The translations under genes were made by a program, and so were the position numbers. The notes under the pieces were generated by a model that ran no database searches, was not told the DNA's origin, and saw only the letters and a list, made by a program, of their open reading frames with translations. This document shows positions 1-8,030 of a stretch of DNA of 25,507 nucleotides, piece after piece. Numbering within the stretch: the stretch's first letter is position 1; each line of letters starts with the position of its first letter. Location: positions 175-25,681 of the forward strand of contig DDST01000116.1 of the NCBI GenBank assembly GCA_002343485.1. The letters are read 5' to 3'. This stretch comes from Proteobacteria bacterium UBA2383 (GTDB taxonomy: Bacteria; Pseudomonadota; Gammaproteobacteria; Competibacterales; Competibacteraceae).

Positions 1-1
1 G

Positions 2-181
2 TCCAAACCTGGGGCTGAAACCCGCCGCGACCCGGCTATGCGCATGCGAGCGAGTAAGCGCTGTTGCAACACCCGGCTACGCGCCACCGGTTTTCAGTTT
101 CGCTATCCCAGCTATCAGCATGGGTATGCTGCGCTCTTGGAAGGTTCCAGACAAAAGGCCAATCCGGCGCCTGACGCCTAA
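2..181 (+). CDS. C-terminal fragment of an NAD-dependent epimerase/SDR-family protein (partial, 5' end outside window)
   Basis: The second forward frame is open from the window edge to a TAA at 179-181, giving 59 residues of a C-terminus. The stretch from about residue 23 onward (SKRCCNTRLRATGFQFRYPS, then YQHGYAALLEG) resembles the end of SDR-type NAD-dependent epimerase/YeeZ-like oxidoreductases, where a 'KRC.N.RL..(S/T)GF.FRYP' segment precedes a final 'GYAALL' helix. That resemblance is recalled, not searched. The NAD-binding Rossmann region and catalytic residues lie outside the window, so no substrate can be given. The stop overlaps by a few bases the stop codon of the convergent gene on the minus strand (178-180), so no terminator fits between them. 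The alternative is a fortuitous open frame; the coherent motif argues against this. Confidence 0.5.
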   Translation, partial: SKPGAETRRDPAMRMRASKRCCNTRLRATGFQFRYPSYQHGYAALLEGSRQKANPAPDA

Positions 182-2592
182 AATCCCGCATTCGCAAAAT
201 CGTAACTCATCTCGCGATAGGGGTGTTGCAGGAAAAAACCCTGAATCAGATCGACGCCCAGCGACCACAACACCGGCATAGACTGGACATCCTCGACGCC
301 ACCCACGATGGTGGCGGCGCCCAACGCCTCCAAGTGGTGCACCAGCTCCTTCAGTTGACTCTGTTTCTTGGGATCCTTGGCTAGATTATTGACGAAGTAC
401 ATATCCAGCTTGACATAATCAGCGCCCAAATTTTTGAGCAGGGTCAGCGAGTCAGCGCCTCGGCCAAAACGGTCCAGACAAAAGCCGCAACCCAGCAGTT
501 TGATGCCGCTGAGGAACGTGAACATGTCACGCAGGCTGCGTTCGGCCGTCGATTCAGCCACCTCAAACACAATGCGTTGCGCCTCAACGCCGGTTTCCTC
601 CAGCCTTTCACGCAACCAAGCACCAAGAGTCCTATCCTGCAAGGTAACCGGTAAAATCTTGATGAATAAAGTGGTTGCAGTCTGTCGCTGCTGAAGCATT
701 TCCAAGGTTTGCTGAATGACCCAGCGATCCAGCGCCAAACCCAATTCGTGATTATGAACCACGCCAAATACACTACCAGACACCAGTTCTTGCCCTTGGC
801 TATCGCGCAGGCGCAGCAACACTTCATAACGTTCATTGGCATCGCCACGCATACTAGCAACCGGCTGAAATACCAGCCAAAGCCATTCATGATCAATAAT
901 CTCATGGACCTGATTCAGCACCCGCACTCGAGAAGAAACTTCGTGATCACGCTTTGCTTCTGGGGCAATATTCTGCTGGAAATAAATGCGTTCTCCCTTG
1001 GCTTCCCGCGCTAGCCCACAGGCCGAATCCGCACGTTGGATCAGCATCAGATAATCCTGAGTACGGTCATTAGTTACGGCTATGCCGATGCTGGTGCGCA
1101 ACAGCAACGCCTGATCGCCGACTTTGTAGAACCCGGTTTCCAGCGTGTCCCGGATGCGGCGGGCCAATTTGAGCGGCGCCTCGCCAAACAGATTCGGCGC
1201 CAAGACCGTGAAAATAGCATCACTGAATCGTGCTGCCGGTTGCTCGGCAATCAGCACCTGCCGTAACCGGTTGGCCGCTTGCCCCACAACCTCATCGGCG
1301 GTTGCCACTCCAGCCGAATCCCGGATAGACCGCAGATTGTCCAGCATAATGAAAAACACCGTGATTGTTTGCAGGCGTAACCCCATCGCCTCCAACTCCC
1401 GCTCCATGAGCACCATGAAACGCCGGCGATTGTAGAGACCGCTAACCGCATCATTATCACTCAATAGACTCAGCTTAACCCGCATGGCCCGCGCCCGGCG
1501 TAGCCGTTGTTTGACCTCCCAGCACAGGTAGCTGATAGGCACCGGTTTGGTCAGTAGACTCGCGCCGGGCACCTCCAGATTCATCAGGTAATGCGTGACA
1601 TCCGCCGGGAAGCACAGGAGAACCATCGGCAGAATATCGCAGTCCCGATGTTGAGCGATGACTTTGGCCAGCTCCGGTCCGCTAACCTCCTTGAGATCAA
1701 GATCAATCAACAATAGATCCGGGCGAAAGCGGTGAATGTCTTGTAACACTTGCAGCGGCTGGATCAATACCCGAGGCGTAATACCTTGATCTTCCAACGC
1801 CCCAGCCATCTCCCAAGCCTCCGTCGGCCGGTCGTTGACGATCAGCACCCGGTAATGCCCTTCCGAGGTTTGCGGCAGCAGCAACTCCCGCAGCAAGCTA
1901 ATTAACTCATCGTTATCAAAGGGTTTGTTGAAATAAGCGGTTCCGCCTGCTTGCACCGCTTCCAGCCGCGCGGCCATGTCGTTGCGCTCAGCAAGAAACA
2001 GCACCGGCGAGCGTAAACCAATCTGGGCGTGCAGCCTGGCAACCATTTCCAAGACGGCTTCTGACCCTTCGGGGAAATCCACATCGATGATCACGGCGCC
2101 GGGCATCCGTTCGTGCAGCCGGTCCTCGGCTTCGGTCAAATTGGAAATAAGCCGCACTCGATAGCCAAAATCTTCCAGTTTGGCCATTAATAATGGTTTA
2201 TCGACTTCAGGGACTATCAGGAAAATTTCCGGCTGGACAGCCAGCAAAGGGCGTGTCCGAGGTTCTTCGCTAGCGTTGCTGTCATCCGTGACCAGGACAA
2301 AACGCAGCGCATCGATCAGCGCCGTCAGCCGTTGCCGCTCGGATTCGGGGGGCATAGCTCTGGTGGTAGCGCAGCCTCTGACATGGTGTTCCAGCTGCGC
2401 CACCAGCTTGAGTAGACGCTCATCACCCCGGTCTTGCGCATTTTTCACCATGTCCTGCGCCAAGCGGGCCAGCATTGTAAACGACTTGGAATTCCACTTG
2501 ACGTAGTACAGCTTCTGCCACAAATCTTCTATCAACTTCAGGTGATTGACCAACCTGAGACGTTGACTGTCCTCACCTTTTACCTGGCTCAT
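178..2592 (-). CDS. FimX-like degenerate GGDEF-EAL protein with two receiver domains (probable c-di-GMP receptor)
   Basis: This is an 804-residue cytoplasmic signalling protein with no membrane segments. Residues 1-105 are helical and vaguely Hpt-like but show no clear phospho-His. Two receiver domains follow (about 121-240 and 247-365), with candidate phospho-Asp D170 and D297 and switch lysines K223 and K349. The GGDEF domain (about 375-540) has lost its signature: the site reads S-D-A-I-F (457-461), so no cyclase activity is expected. The EAL domain (about 555-800) has EVL at 590-592, R594 kept, Lys where the metal-ligand Asn is usual (FIKILP) and LDRFG instead of the DDFG motif, so phosphodiesterase activity is unlikely. 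Pseudomonas FimX, which controls type IV pili, has a similar pair of degenerate motifs (GDSIF and EVL) and binds c-di-GMP through its EVL domain. AAGGAG at 2601-2606 sits 8 nt before the ATG. It differs from FimX by having a second REC instead of PAS. Confidence 0.85.
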   Translation of the reverse strand: MSQVKGEDSQRLRLVNHLKLIEDLWQKLYYVKWNSKSFTMLARLAQDMVKNAQDRGDERLLKLVAQLEHHVRGCATTRAMPPESERQRLTALIDALRFVLVTDDSNASEEPRTRPLLAVQPEIFLIVPEVDKPLLMAKLEDFGYRVRLISNLTEAEDRLHERMPGAVIIDVDFPEGSEAVLEMVARLHAQIGLRSPVLFLAERNDMAARLEAVQAGGTAYFNKPFDNDELISLLRELLLPQTSEGHYRVLIVNDRPTEAWEMAGALEDQGITPRVLIQPLQVLQDIHRFRPDLLLIDLDLKEVSGPELAKVIAQHRDCDILPMVLLCFPADVTHYLMNLEVPGASLLTKPVPISYLCWEVKQRLRRARAMRVKLSLLSDNDAVSGLYNRRRFMVLMERELEAMGLRLQTITVFFIMLDNLRSIRDSAGVATADEVVGQAANRLRQVLIAEQPAARFSDAIFTVLAPNLFGEAPLKLARRIRDTLETGFYKVGDQALLLRTSIGIAVTNDRTQDYLMLIQRADSACGLAREAKGERIYFQQNIAPEAKRDHEVSSRVRVLNQVHEIIDHEWLWLVFQPVASMRGDANERYEVLLRLRDSQGQELVSGSVFGVVHNHELGLALDRWVIQQTLEMLQQRQTATTLFIKILPVTLQDRTLGAWLRERLEETGVEAQRIVFEVAESTAERSLRDMFTFLSGIKLLGCGFCLDRFGRGADSLTLLKNLGADYVKLDMYFVNNLAKDPKKQSQLKELVHHLEALGAATIVGGVEDVQSMPVLWSLGVDLIQGFFLQHPYREMSYDFANAGF

Positions 2593-2689
2593 GGCATGGT
2601 CTCCTTATCGTTTTTCTGGACGGCTGATCGACTGTGAGATAAAGGCTCAAGGCTCAAGGTCCGGCACCTACCGCTTTTTGCTTTGCATC

Positions 2690-4537
2690 CTAATGCTCAA
2701 CCTGACTAACATCACGCACCGCTCCACGGGCTGCACTGGTGGTCATCGCTGCGTAGGCGCGCAGCGCAGGTGAGACGTGGCGTTGCCGGTTGATCGGCTT
2801 CCAGGCCGCAATACCTCGGGCCTGCATTGCCGCCCGCCGTTGCTGCAGCAATTCATCACTGACCGCTAGATGGATATGGCGGTTAGGAATATCAATCTCG
2901 ATGACATCCCCCTCTTCCACCAGCGCGATGGTTCCACCTTCTGCTGCTTCAGGCGAGACATGGCCAATAGACAGACCGGAAGTGCCTCCGGAGAAACGGC
3001 CATCAGTGACCAGAGCGCAAACTTTACCCAATCCCTTAGATTTAAGGTAACTGGTTGGATATAACATTTCCTGCATCCCTGGTCCGCCGCGCGGTCCTTC
3101 GTAGCGGATCAGCACCACATCACCCGGTTGGATGCGCCCGCTGAGGATAGCCGCAACCGCTTCTTCCTGGCTTTCCATGATCCGGGCTGGCCCCGCAAAT
3201 CGCAGGTTATCTTCATCGACCCCGGCGGTCTTAACGATACAACCTTCCTCTGCCAAGTTGCCATACAACACGGCCAGGCCACCGTCTTGCGAATAAGCAT
3301 GCGGTTGGGCGCGAACACAGCCGTTTTCCCGATCCAGATCCAGGCTTGGCCAGCGGCTATCCTGACTGAATGCTTCCTGCGTGGGGATGCCCGCGGGACC
3401 GGCAGAGTAGCGAACCCGCGCCTCGTCACAGGAGGCTGACCGGGCAATATCCCAGCGATCCAGTGCCTCAGTCCATGTTTCACTGTGAACGGTGCGCACC
3501 CCGCAATGCAGTAACCCCGCACGATCCAATTCACCAAGGATGGCGACAACTCCACCGGCCCGATGGACATCCTCCATGTGATATTTCTGGGTTGCTGGCG
3601 CCACCTTGCACAAATTCGGCACCTGCCGCGACAACCGGTCAATATCGCGCATAGTGAATGCCACTTCGCCTTCCTGAGCTGCTGCTAAAAGATGCAGTAC
3701 GGTGTTGGTCGAACCACCCATGGCCACATCGAGGCTGATGGCATTTTCAAAGGCTTCAAAAGTAGCAATATTGCGCGGCAACACTGAAGCATCGTTCTGT
3801 TCGTAGTAACGCTGGGCGAGTTTGACGATGCGCCGTCCAGCTTCGAGGAACAATTCCCGGCGGTCAGCATGTGTCGCCAACAATGAGCCGTTGCCTGGCA
3901 GGCTCAGGCCCAGCGCCTCGGTCAGACAGTTCATGGAATTGGCGGTGAACATGCCGGAGCACGATCCGCACGTCGGGCAGGCCGAGCGCTCATAGTCGGC
4001 GACAGTAGCGTCATCGATACGATCGTCGGCGGCAGCAACCATGGCATCCACCAGATCCAGCTTATGCGCCGCCAACCGGGTCTTGCCGGCTTCCATCGGC
4101 CCGCCAGAGACGAAGATGGCCGGAATATTGAGGCGCATGGCGGCAATCAACATGCCGGGAGTAATCTTGTCGCAGTTGGAAATGCACACCAGAGCGTCGG
4201 CACAATGCGCGTTGACCATGTACTCGACGGCATCAGCGATCAGCTCGCGCGAGGGCAACGAGTACAGCATCCCGCCGTGCCCCATAGCGATACCGTCATC
4301 CACAGCAATCGTATTGAACTCCTTGGCAATCCCGCCAGCCTGTTCGATTTCCCGTGCGACCAGTTGCCCTAAGTCTTTCAAATGAACATGGCCAGGAACG
4401 AATTGGGTGAACGAGTTGGCGATGGCAATGATCGGTTTGCCGAAATCACCGTCCTTGACACCCGTCGCGCGCCACAAAGCGCGGGCGCCGGCCATATTGC
4501 GGCCATGAGTGGTCGTGCGGGAACGATAGTCGGGCAT
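2690..4537 (-). CDS. ilvD: Dihydroxy-acid dehydratase
   Basis: IlvD dehydrates 2,3-dihydroxy-isovalerate and 2,3-dihydroxy-3-methylvalerate to the 2-keto acids that precede valine and isoleucine, in the cytoplasm. The 615-residue product matches E. coli IlvD in length and from the first residues (MPDYRS then TTTHGRNMAGARALW). Visible signatures are VDDGIAMGH with D80 and D81, SNCDKITPGM (C122, K124), PTCGSCSGMF (C190, C193) and the C-terminal DGRFSGGTSGLSIGH loop. NSFTQFVPGH replaces the extra Cys region of [2Fe-2S] enzymes, so an oxygen-sensitive [4Fe-4S] E. coli-type enzyme is likely. An in-frame ATG lies 12 nt upstream at 4549, but the GGAG at 4544-4547, 6 nt before the ATG at 4537, and family alignment favour 4537. 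It stands alone, without other ilv genes nearby. Confidence 0.97.
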   Translation of the reverse strand: MPDYRSRTTTHGRNMAGARALWRATGVKDGDFGKPIIAIANSFTQFVPGHVHLKDLGQLVAREIEQAGGIAKEFNTIAVDDGIAMGHGGMLYSLPSRELIADAVEYMVNAHCADALVCISNCDKITPGMLIAAMRLNIPAIFVSGGPMEAGKTRLAAHKLDLVDAMVAAADDRIDDATVADYERSACPTCGSCSGMFTANSMNCLTEALGLSLPGNGSLLATHADRRELFLEAGRRIVKLAQRYYEQNDASVLPRNIATFEAFENAISLDVAMGGSTNTVLHLLAAAQEGEVAFTMRDIDRLSRQVPNLCKVAPATQKYHMEDVHRAGGVVAILGELDRAGLLHCGVRTVHSETWTEALDRWDIARSASCDEARVRYSAGPAGIPTQEAFSQDSRWPSLDLDRENGCVRAQPHAYSQDGGLAVLYGNLAEEGCIVKTAGVDEDNLRFAGPARIMESQEEAVAAILSGRIQPGDVVLIRYEGPRGGPGMQEMLYPTSYLKSKGLGKVCALVTDGRFSGGTSGLSIGHVSPEAAEGGTIALVEEGDVIEIDIPNRHIHLAVSDELLQQRRAAMQARGIAAWKPINRQRHVSPALRAYAAMTTSAARGAVRDVSQVEH

Positions 4538-4758
4538 GATGGACTCCATGAAAGCTGGGAAGGGGGGCCGGTCAGCGGCAATCAGAAAAGACCACCCAGT
4601 TTAGAAAAGATTTTACGGCAATTTTGATAACCGGGGGACGAAACCGCTAGAAGCGGTTCAATAAAATCATCATTTATCTTACAGGGTTCTTCAACTATTC
4701 TTGTCGCGCCTGGCAAGCCAGCGGGTAAATTATGCACTAACTACATGATCTATTTACA
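4538..4758. other. Divergent intergenic region between ilvD and the esterase gene
   Basis: This spacer must hold the control regions for both divergent genes. Two short perfect inverted repeats are visible. One is AACCGC/GCGGTT (4642-4647 and 4653-4658, 5-nt loop). The other is CTGGC/GCCAG (4710-4714 and 4717-4721, 2-nt loop). The second lies between a TTGTCG at 4701 and a TAAATT at 4726 that look like promoter boxes for the forward gene, but their 19-bp spacing is too long to call. No leader peptide rich in branched-chain codons and no riboswitch was recognised. Confidence 0.35.
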
Positions 4759-5709
4759 ATGCGCCACGATTATCCTTTTGATCCAACCTACGGTCACGAT
4801 CTGGCCGCGTTGCTCAGTATCACTGCACCGGAAGAACCTGCAGACTTCGCTGAATTCTGGCGTGATCTCCATACCGCCGCCCGGACGGTGGATGTCGCGC
4901 CAGTATTGCGGGAAGTCATCAGCCCACAACCGCAAACTCGCGTGTTCGAAATCGAATTTACTTCCTTGGGTGATGTTCGCATCGGCGGCTGGCTGACCTA
5001 TTCCCGTAATGAGCCGGTCGAACGTGGTGTCGTAGTCGGTCATGGCTACGGCGGCCGGGAAGGTCCCGATTTCCATTTACCCCTGCCACGGGCCGCGATG
5101 ATCTTCCCCTGTGCACGCGGTATCTCCCGCAGTGCCTGTACCAAGTTGTCCAGCAATCCCCTTCGGCATGTGCTGCACGGGATTCGCCAGCGCGAAACGT
5201 ATATCCTCGGTGGTTGTGCCGCGGATACGGTGTGGTGTGCCGCCTCGGCGTTGCTGGAGCGGTTCCCGATAGCGGCGCAGCGTTTAGAGTATCTTGGCAT
5301 CAGTTTCGCTGGCGGCGTGGGCGCGTTGGCTCTGCCATGGGATGAACGCTTTCACCGTGCCCACCTCAATGTTCCCAGTTTCGGCCATCATCCCTTGCGC
5401 ATGAACTGTCCCTGCGCCGGCAGTGGCGAGGCGATACGGATGTACCAACGGCGGACCGGCCAAGCATTAGCGACTCTGCGCTATTTCGACGCGGCCGTGG
5501 CGGCCCGGCATCTGCAGATTCCAGTTCACGTCGCTGCCGCCCGCTTCGATCCTGCCGTGCCTCCACCCGGCCAATTTGCTATTTACAACGCACTGGCCGG
5601 ACACCGGGAGCTGTTTGTGTTACAGACCGGCCATTTCGATCATCAGGAAAGGGCTGCCGAGGAAATGCGCCTACAGGACGCGCTCGCGTATTTTTTCAAT
5701 TGCGAATGA
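4759..5709 (+). CDS. Acetylxylan esterase/cephalosporin-deacetylase-like alpha/beta-hydrolase
   Basis: The 316-residue protein has no signal peptide. Its layout fits the AXE1 (acetyl xylan esterase) alpha/beta-hydrolase family: an N-terminal segment containing DFAEFWRDLH, the strand-loop VVVGHGYGGREGP (92-103), a nucleophile elbow YLGISFAGG with S182, an acid at D264 (ARFDPAVPPPGQF) and a catalytic His at H292 (TGHFDH). AXE1 enzymes normally show G-x-S-Q-G-G. Here the elbow is G-I-S-F-A-G-G, and the usual 'D-x-RG-x-G-x-S' loop reads CARGISRS. Function is probably deacylation of a small acetylated or acylated substrate in the cytoplasm; the substrate is unknown. No convincing ribosome-binding site precedes the ATG, so translation may be weak or nearly leaderless. 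A second hydrolase follows 113 bp downstream on the same strand. Confidence 0.75.
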   Translation: MRHDYPFDPTYGHDLAALLSITAPEEPADFAEFWRDLHTAARTVDVAPVLREVISPQPQTRVFEIEFTSLGDVRIGGWLTYSRNEPVERGVVVGHGYGGREGPDFHLPLPRAAMIFPCARGISRSACTKLSSNPLRHVLHGIRQRETYILGGCAADTVWCAASALLERFPIAAQRLEYLGISFAGGVGALALPWDERFHRAHLNVPSFGHHPLRMNCPCAGSGEAIRMYQRRTGQALATLRYFDAAVAARHLQIPVHVAAARFDPAVPPPGQFAIYNALAGHRELFVLQTGHFDHQERAAEEMRLQDALAYFFNCE

Positions 5710-5822
5710 ATCCCTCAGCTTTCCAGTCAGCCGGATCGATTTGTCATCGTTTCTTCATACGCTTGTCAATAAATTCAGTTAAGTATTCGAAGATAAGGTA
5801 CTTACTAAGCAAGGCTATGCGT

Positions 5823-6551
5823 ATGAATCGAGAGTATCACAAGTGGTATAGTCAGCGGCTACAGCGAGAGATGGAACTGCTGGTCTTCGGCCATGCTGGG
5901 GCCAAGGTGTTGGCGTTTCCAACCCGGTGCGGTCGATTTTACGAATACGAAAACATGGGTATGATCGAGGCGCTGCGGCATAAAATCGACGAGGGGCATA
6001 TCCAACTCTATTGCGTCGACAGTATTGACGAAGAAAGTTTCTACTGTTTCTGGAACCAGCCCTGGGATCGAGTGCACCGGCATTTGCAGTATGAATCATA
6101 CTTGCTGGAAGAAGTGCTGCCGTTGATGCGGGTCAAGAATCCCAACTCCTGTGTCATCTCACACGGTTGCAGCTTCGGCGCCTTTCATGCGCTCAACTTG
6201 GCGTTTCGCCATCCACAGGTATTTCACAAGGTGGTGGCGCTGAGTGGCCGCTACGATTTAACTCTATCTGTCGAGCATTTTCGCAATCTGCTCGATGGGC
6301 ATTACGACGAGCGTGTTTACTTCAATAATCCTAGCCATTACTTGCAGAATCTGTCCGACTCTCACCTTCTGGATCATCTGCGGCGTATGGACATCGTGTT
6401 AGCAATCGGCGACCAGGATCCATTCCTGGATAATAACCGCCATCTCAGCGAATCACTTTGGCAAAAAGGCGTCTGGCACGCCCTGCATGTCTGGCAAGGA
6501 CGAGCACACAGTCCAAGGTACTGGCGGAAAATGGCCGATTTATACGTCTAA
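5823..6551 (+). CDS. Putative esterase (alpha/beta-hydrolase, COG4947-like)
   Basis: This is a 242-residue soluble hydrolase starting MNREYHKWYSQRL, which matches the usual beginning of this esterase group ('REYH.W.S..L.R.MELLVFG'). The nucleophile elbow is SHGCSFGAFHA with S117. A likely acid is D199 in IGDQDPFLDNN and a likely His is H229 in WQGRAHSPRYWR, completing a Ser-Asp-His triad. Earlier in-frame ATGs exist at 5700 and 5817. The start at 5823 is preferred because it matches relatives and has AAGG (5811-5814) 8 nt upstream. The natural substrate of this group is not established. It follows another hydrolase gene on the same strand and could share its transcript, but a 113-bp gap leaves that open. 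Confidence 0.75.
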   Translation: MNREYHKWYSQRLQREMELLVFGHAGAKVLAFPTRCGRFYEYENMGMIEALRHKIDEGHIQLYCVDSIDEESFYCFWNQPWDRVHRHLQYESYLLEEVLPLMRVKNPNSCVISHGCSFGAFHALNLAFRHPQVFHKVVALSGRYDLTLSVEHFRNLLDGHYDERVYFNNPSHYLQNLSDSHLLDHLRRMDIVLAIGDQDPFLDNNRHLSESLWQKGVWHALHVWQGRAHSPRYWRKMADLYV

Positions 6552-6580
6552 TCATCATAGCCAAGCACGACCGGGCTGTG

Positions 6581-6598
6581 AGAACGTTCTGAAAGAAC
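6581..6598. other. Palindrome with three AGAAC/GTTCT half-sites
   Basis: Thirty bases after the esterase stop, AGAACGTTCT (6581-6590) is a perfect 10-bp palindrome, followed after GAA by another AGAAC (6594-6598). It could be a weak hairpin or an operator for the downstream alaC-hom genes. No T-run follows, so it is not a standard terminator. No other recognisable signal was seen between 6552 and 6803. Confidence 0.25.
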
Positions 6599-6803
6599 CA
6601 CCCGTTTTATGAAAACTTAAGGATTGTCCAAACCGTTGCAGTATCATAGGCTGGATTTATCCGGGCGGAATAATTCAAGCGAATAGGCGCTCTGTTTGCA
6701 GGTGGATTTGCCAACCTACGCGAAATATTGGCCTGTCCCACCTGCAATTCTTAGCCTAGCGCGGCCCGCCCCGGCCTTGGATGCTACTTTTGGAAATGCC
6801 ACC

Positions 6804-8027
6804 TTGAACGCCGACTTTCAACGTATCAAACGCCTGCCGCCCTACGTTTTTAACATCGTCAATGATCTGAAGGCCCAAGCACGCTCGCGCGGTGAAGACA
6901 TCATCGACTTCGGCATGGGCAACCCCGATCAGCCAACCCCAAAACATATCGTCGCCAAATTGGTTGAAGCGGCTCAGCGCGGCGATACGCACCGCTACTC
7001 AGTGTCGCGCGGTATTCCGCGCCTGCGCCGGGCCATTTGCCAGTGGTATAAAACCCGCTATGACGTCGATCTTGACTTCGACCGCGAGGCCATTGTCACC
7101 ATCGGCTCCAAGGAAGGTTTGGCCCATCTGGCGCTGGCGACTATGGGACCGGGCGATGCGGTGCTGGTACCCAATCCAGCCTATCCCATCCATCCGTATG
7201 GTTTCGTCATCGCTGGCGCCGATATTCGTCATGTACCGCTGGCACCAGGTGTGGATTTCTTCGCTGAACTGGAAAAAGCGATCCGGGATTCCTGGCCGCA
7301 CCCGAAAATGCTGGTGTTGAATTTCCCGGCCAACCCGACGACCCAATGCGTAGAGCGGGAGTTCTTCGAAAAGGTGGTGGAGATTGCCCGCGAACATCAA
7401 ATTTGGGTGATCCACGATTTGGCTTATGCTGACCTGGTGTTCGACGGCTATACAGCACCCTCGATCTTGCAGATACCGGGCGCGAAGGACATCGCTGTCG
7501 AATCCTTCACGCTTTCCAAAAGCTACAATATGCCCGGTTGGCGAATCGGCTTCATGTGCGGCAACCCGGCGCTGGTTGCGGCACTGGCGAGAATGAAATC
7601 CTATATGGATTACGGCATGTTCACCCCGATCCAGGTGGCGGCCATCGCAGCGCTGGAAGGACCGCAGGATTGCGTTGCCGAAATTTGCGGCTTGTACCGC
7701 AAGCGCCGCGATGTATTGTGCGACGGTCTGAACGCTGTAGGCTGGGAGGTCGGAAAACCCAAGGCCACCATGTTCGTCTGGGCGCCGATTCCCGAGCAAT
7801 ACCGGGCGCTTGGGTCGCTGGAGTTCTGTAAAAAGCTATTGATGGAGGCCAAGGTCGCTGTTTCACCCGGCATCGGCTTTGGCGAGTACGGCGACGATCA
7901 CGTCCGTTTCGGGCTGATCGAGAACGAGCATCGCACCCGACAGGCACTGCGTGGTATCCGCGAGATGTTCCGCAAGGACAGCCGGGATCAATACGCGCCG
8001 CCCTTGGCGCAAGTAATGGAGTCCTGA
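6804..8027 (+). CDS. alaC: Alanine-forming aminotransferase (PLP fold type I)
   Basis: The product is a close relative of E. coli AlaC, which makes alanine from pyruvate and glutamate. Matching signatures include RLPPYVFNI, DIIDFGMGNPD, YSVSRGIPRLRRAI, TIGSKEGLAHLAL, VPNPAYPIH, and SFTLSKSYNMPGWRIGF, whose SKS lysine is the PLP Schiff-base residue (K239 from this start). No in-frame ATG exists near the N-terminus. The frame is open from a TTG at 6696, but homology begins at FQRIKRLPP. The TTG at 6804 with GGA 9 nt upstream gives a 407-residue protein of normal length, so I chose it; starts at 6696 or GTG 6702 are possible. The stop is 3 nt from the hom start, a pairing common in proteobacteria that suggests cotranscription. 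Confidence 0.9.
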   Translation: MNADFQRIKRLPPYVFNIVNDLKAQARSRGEDIIDFGMGNPDQPTPKHIVAKLVEAAQRGDTHRYSVSRGIPRLRRAICQWYKTRYDVDLDFDREAIVTIGSKEGLAHLALATMGPGDAVLVPNPAYPIHPYGFVIAGADIRHVPLAPGVDFFAELEKAIRDSWPHPKMLVLNFPANPTTQCVEREFFEKVVEIAREHQIWVIHDLAYADLVFDGYTAPSILQIPGAKDIAVESFTLSKSYNMPGWRIGFMCGNPALVAALARMKSYMDYGMFTPIQVAAIAALEGPQDCVAEICGLYRKRRDVLCDGLNAVGWEVGKPKATMFVWAPIPEQYRALGSLEFCKKLLMEAKVAVSPGIGFGEYGDDHVRFGLIENEHRTRQALRGIREMFRKDSRDQYAPPLAQVMES

Positions 8028-8030
8028 GTC

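Noticed and set aside
77..268. Minus-strand open frame across the end of the FimX-like gene
   Set aside because: It lies in another frame of the FimX-like gene and the forward SDR-like fragment, with no recognisable domain or ribosome-binding site.
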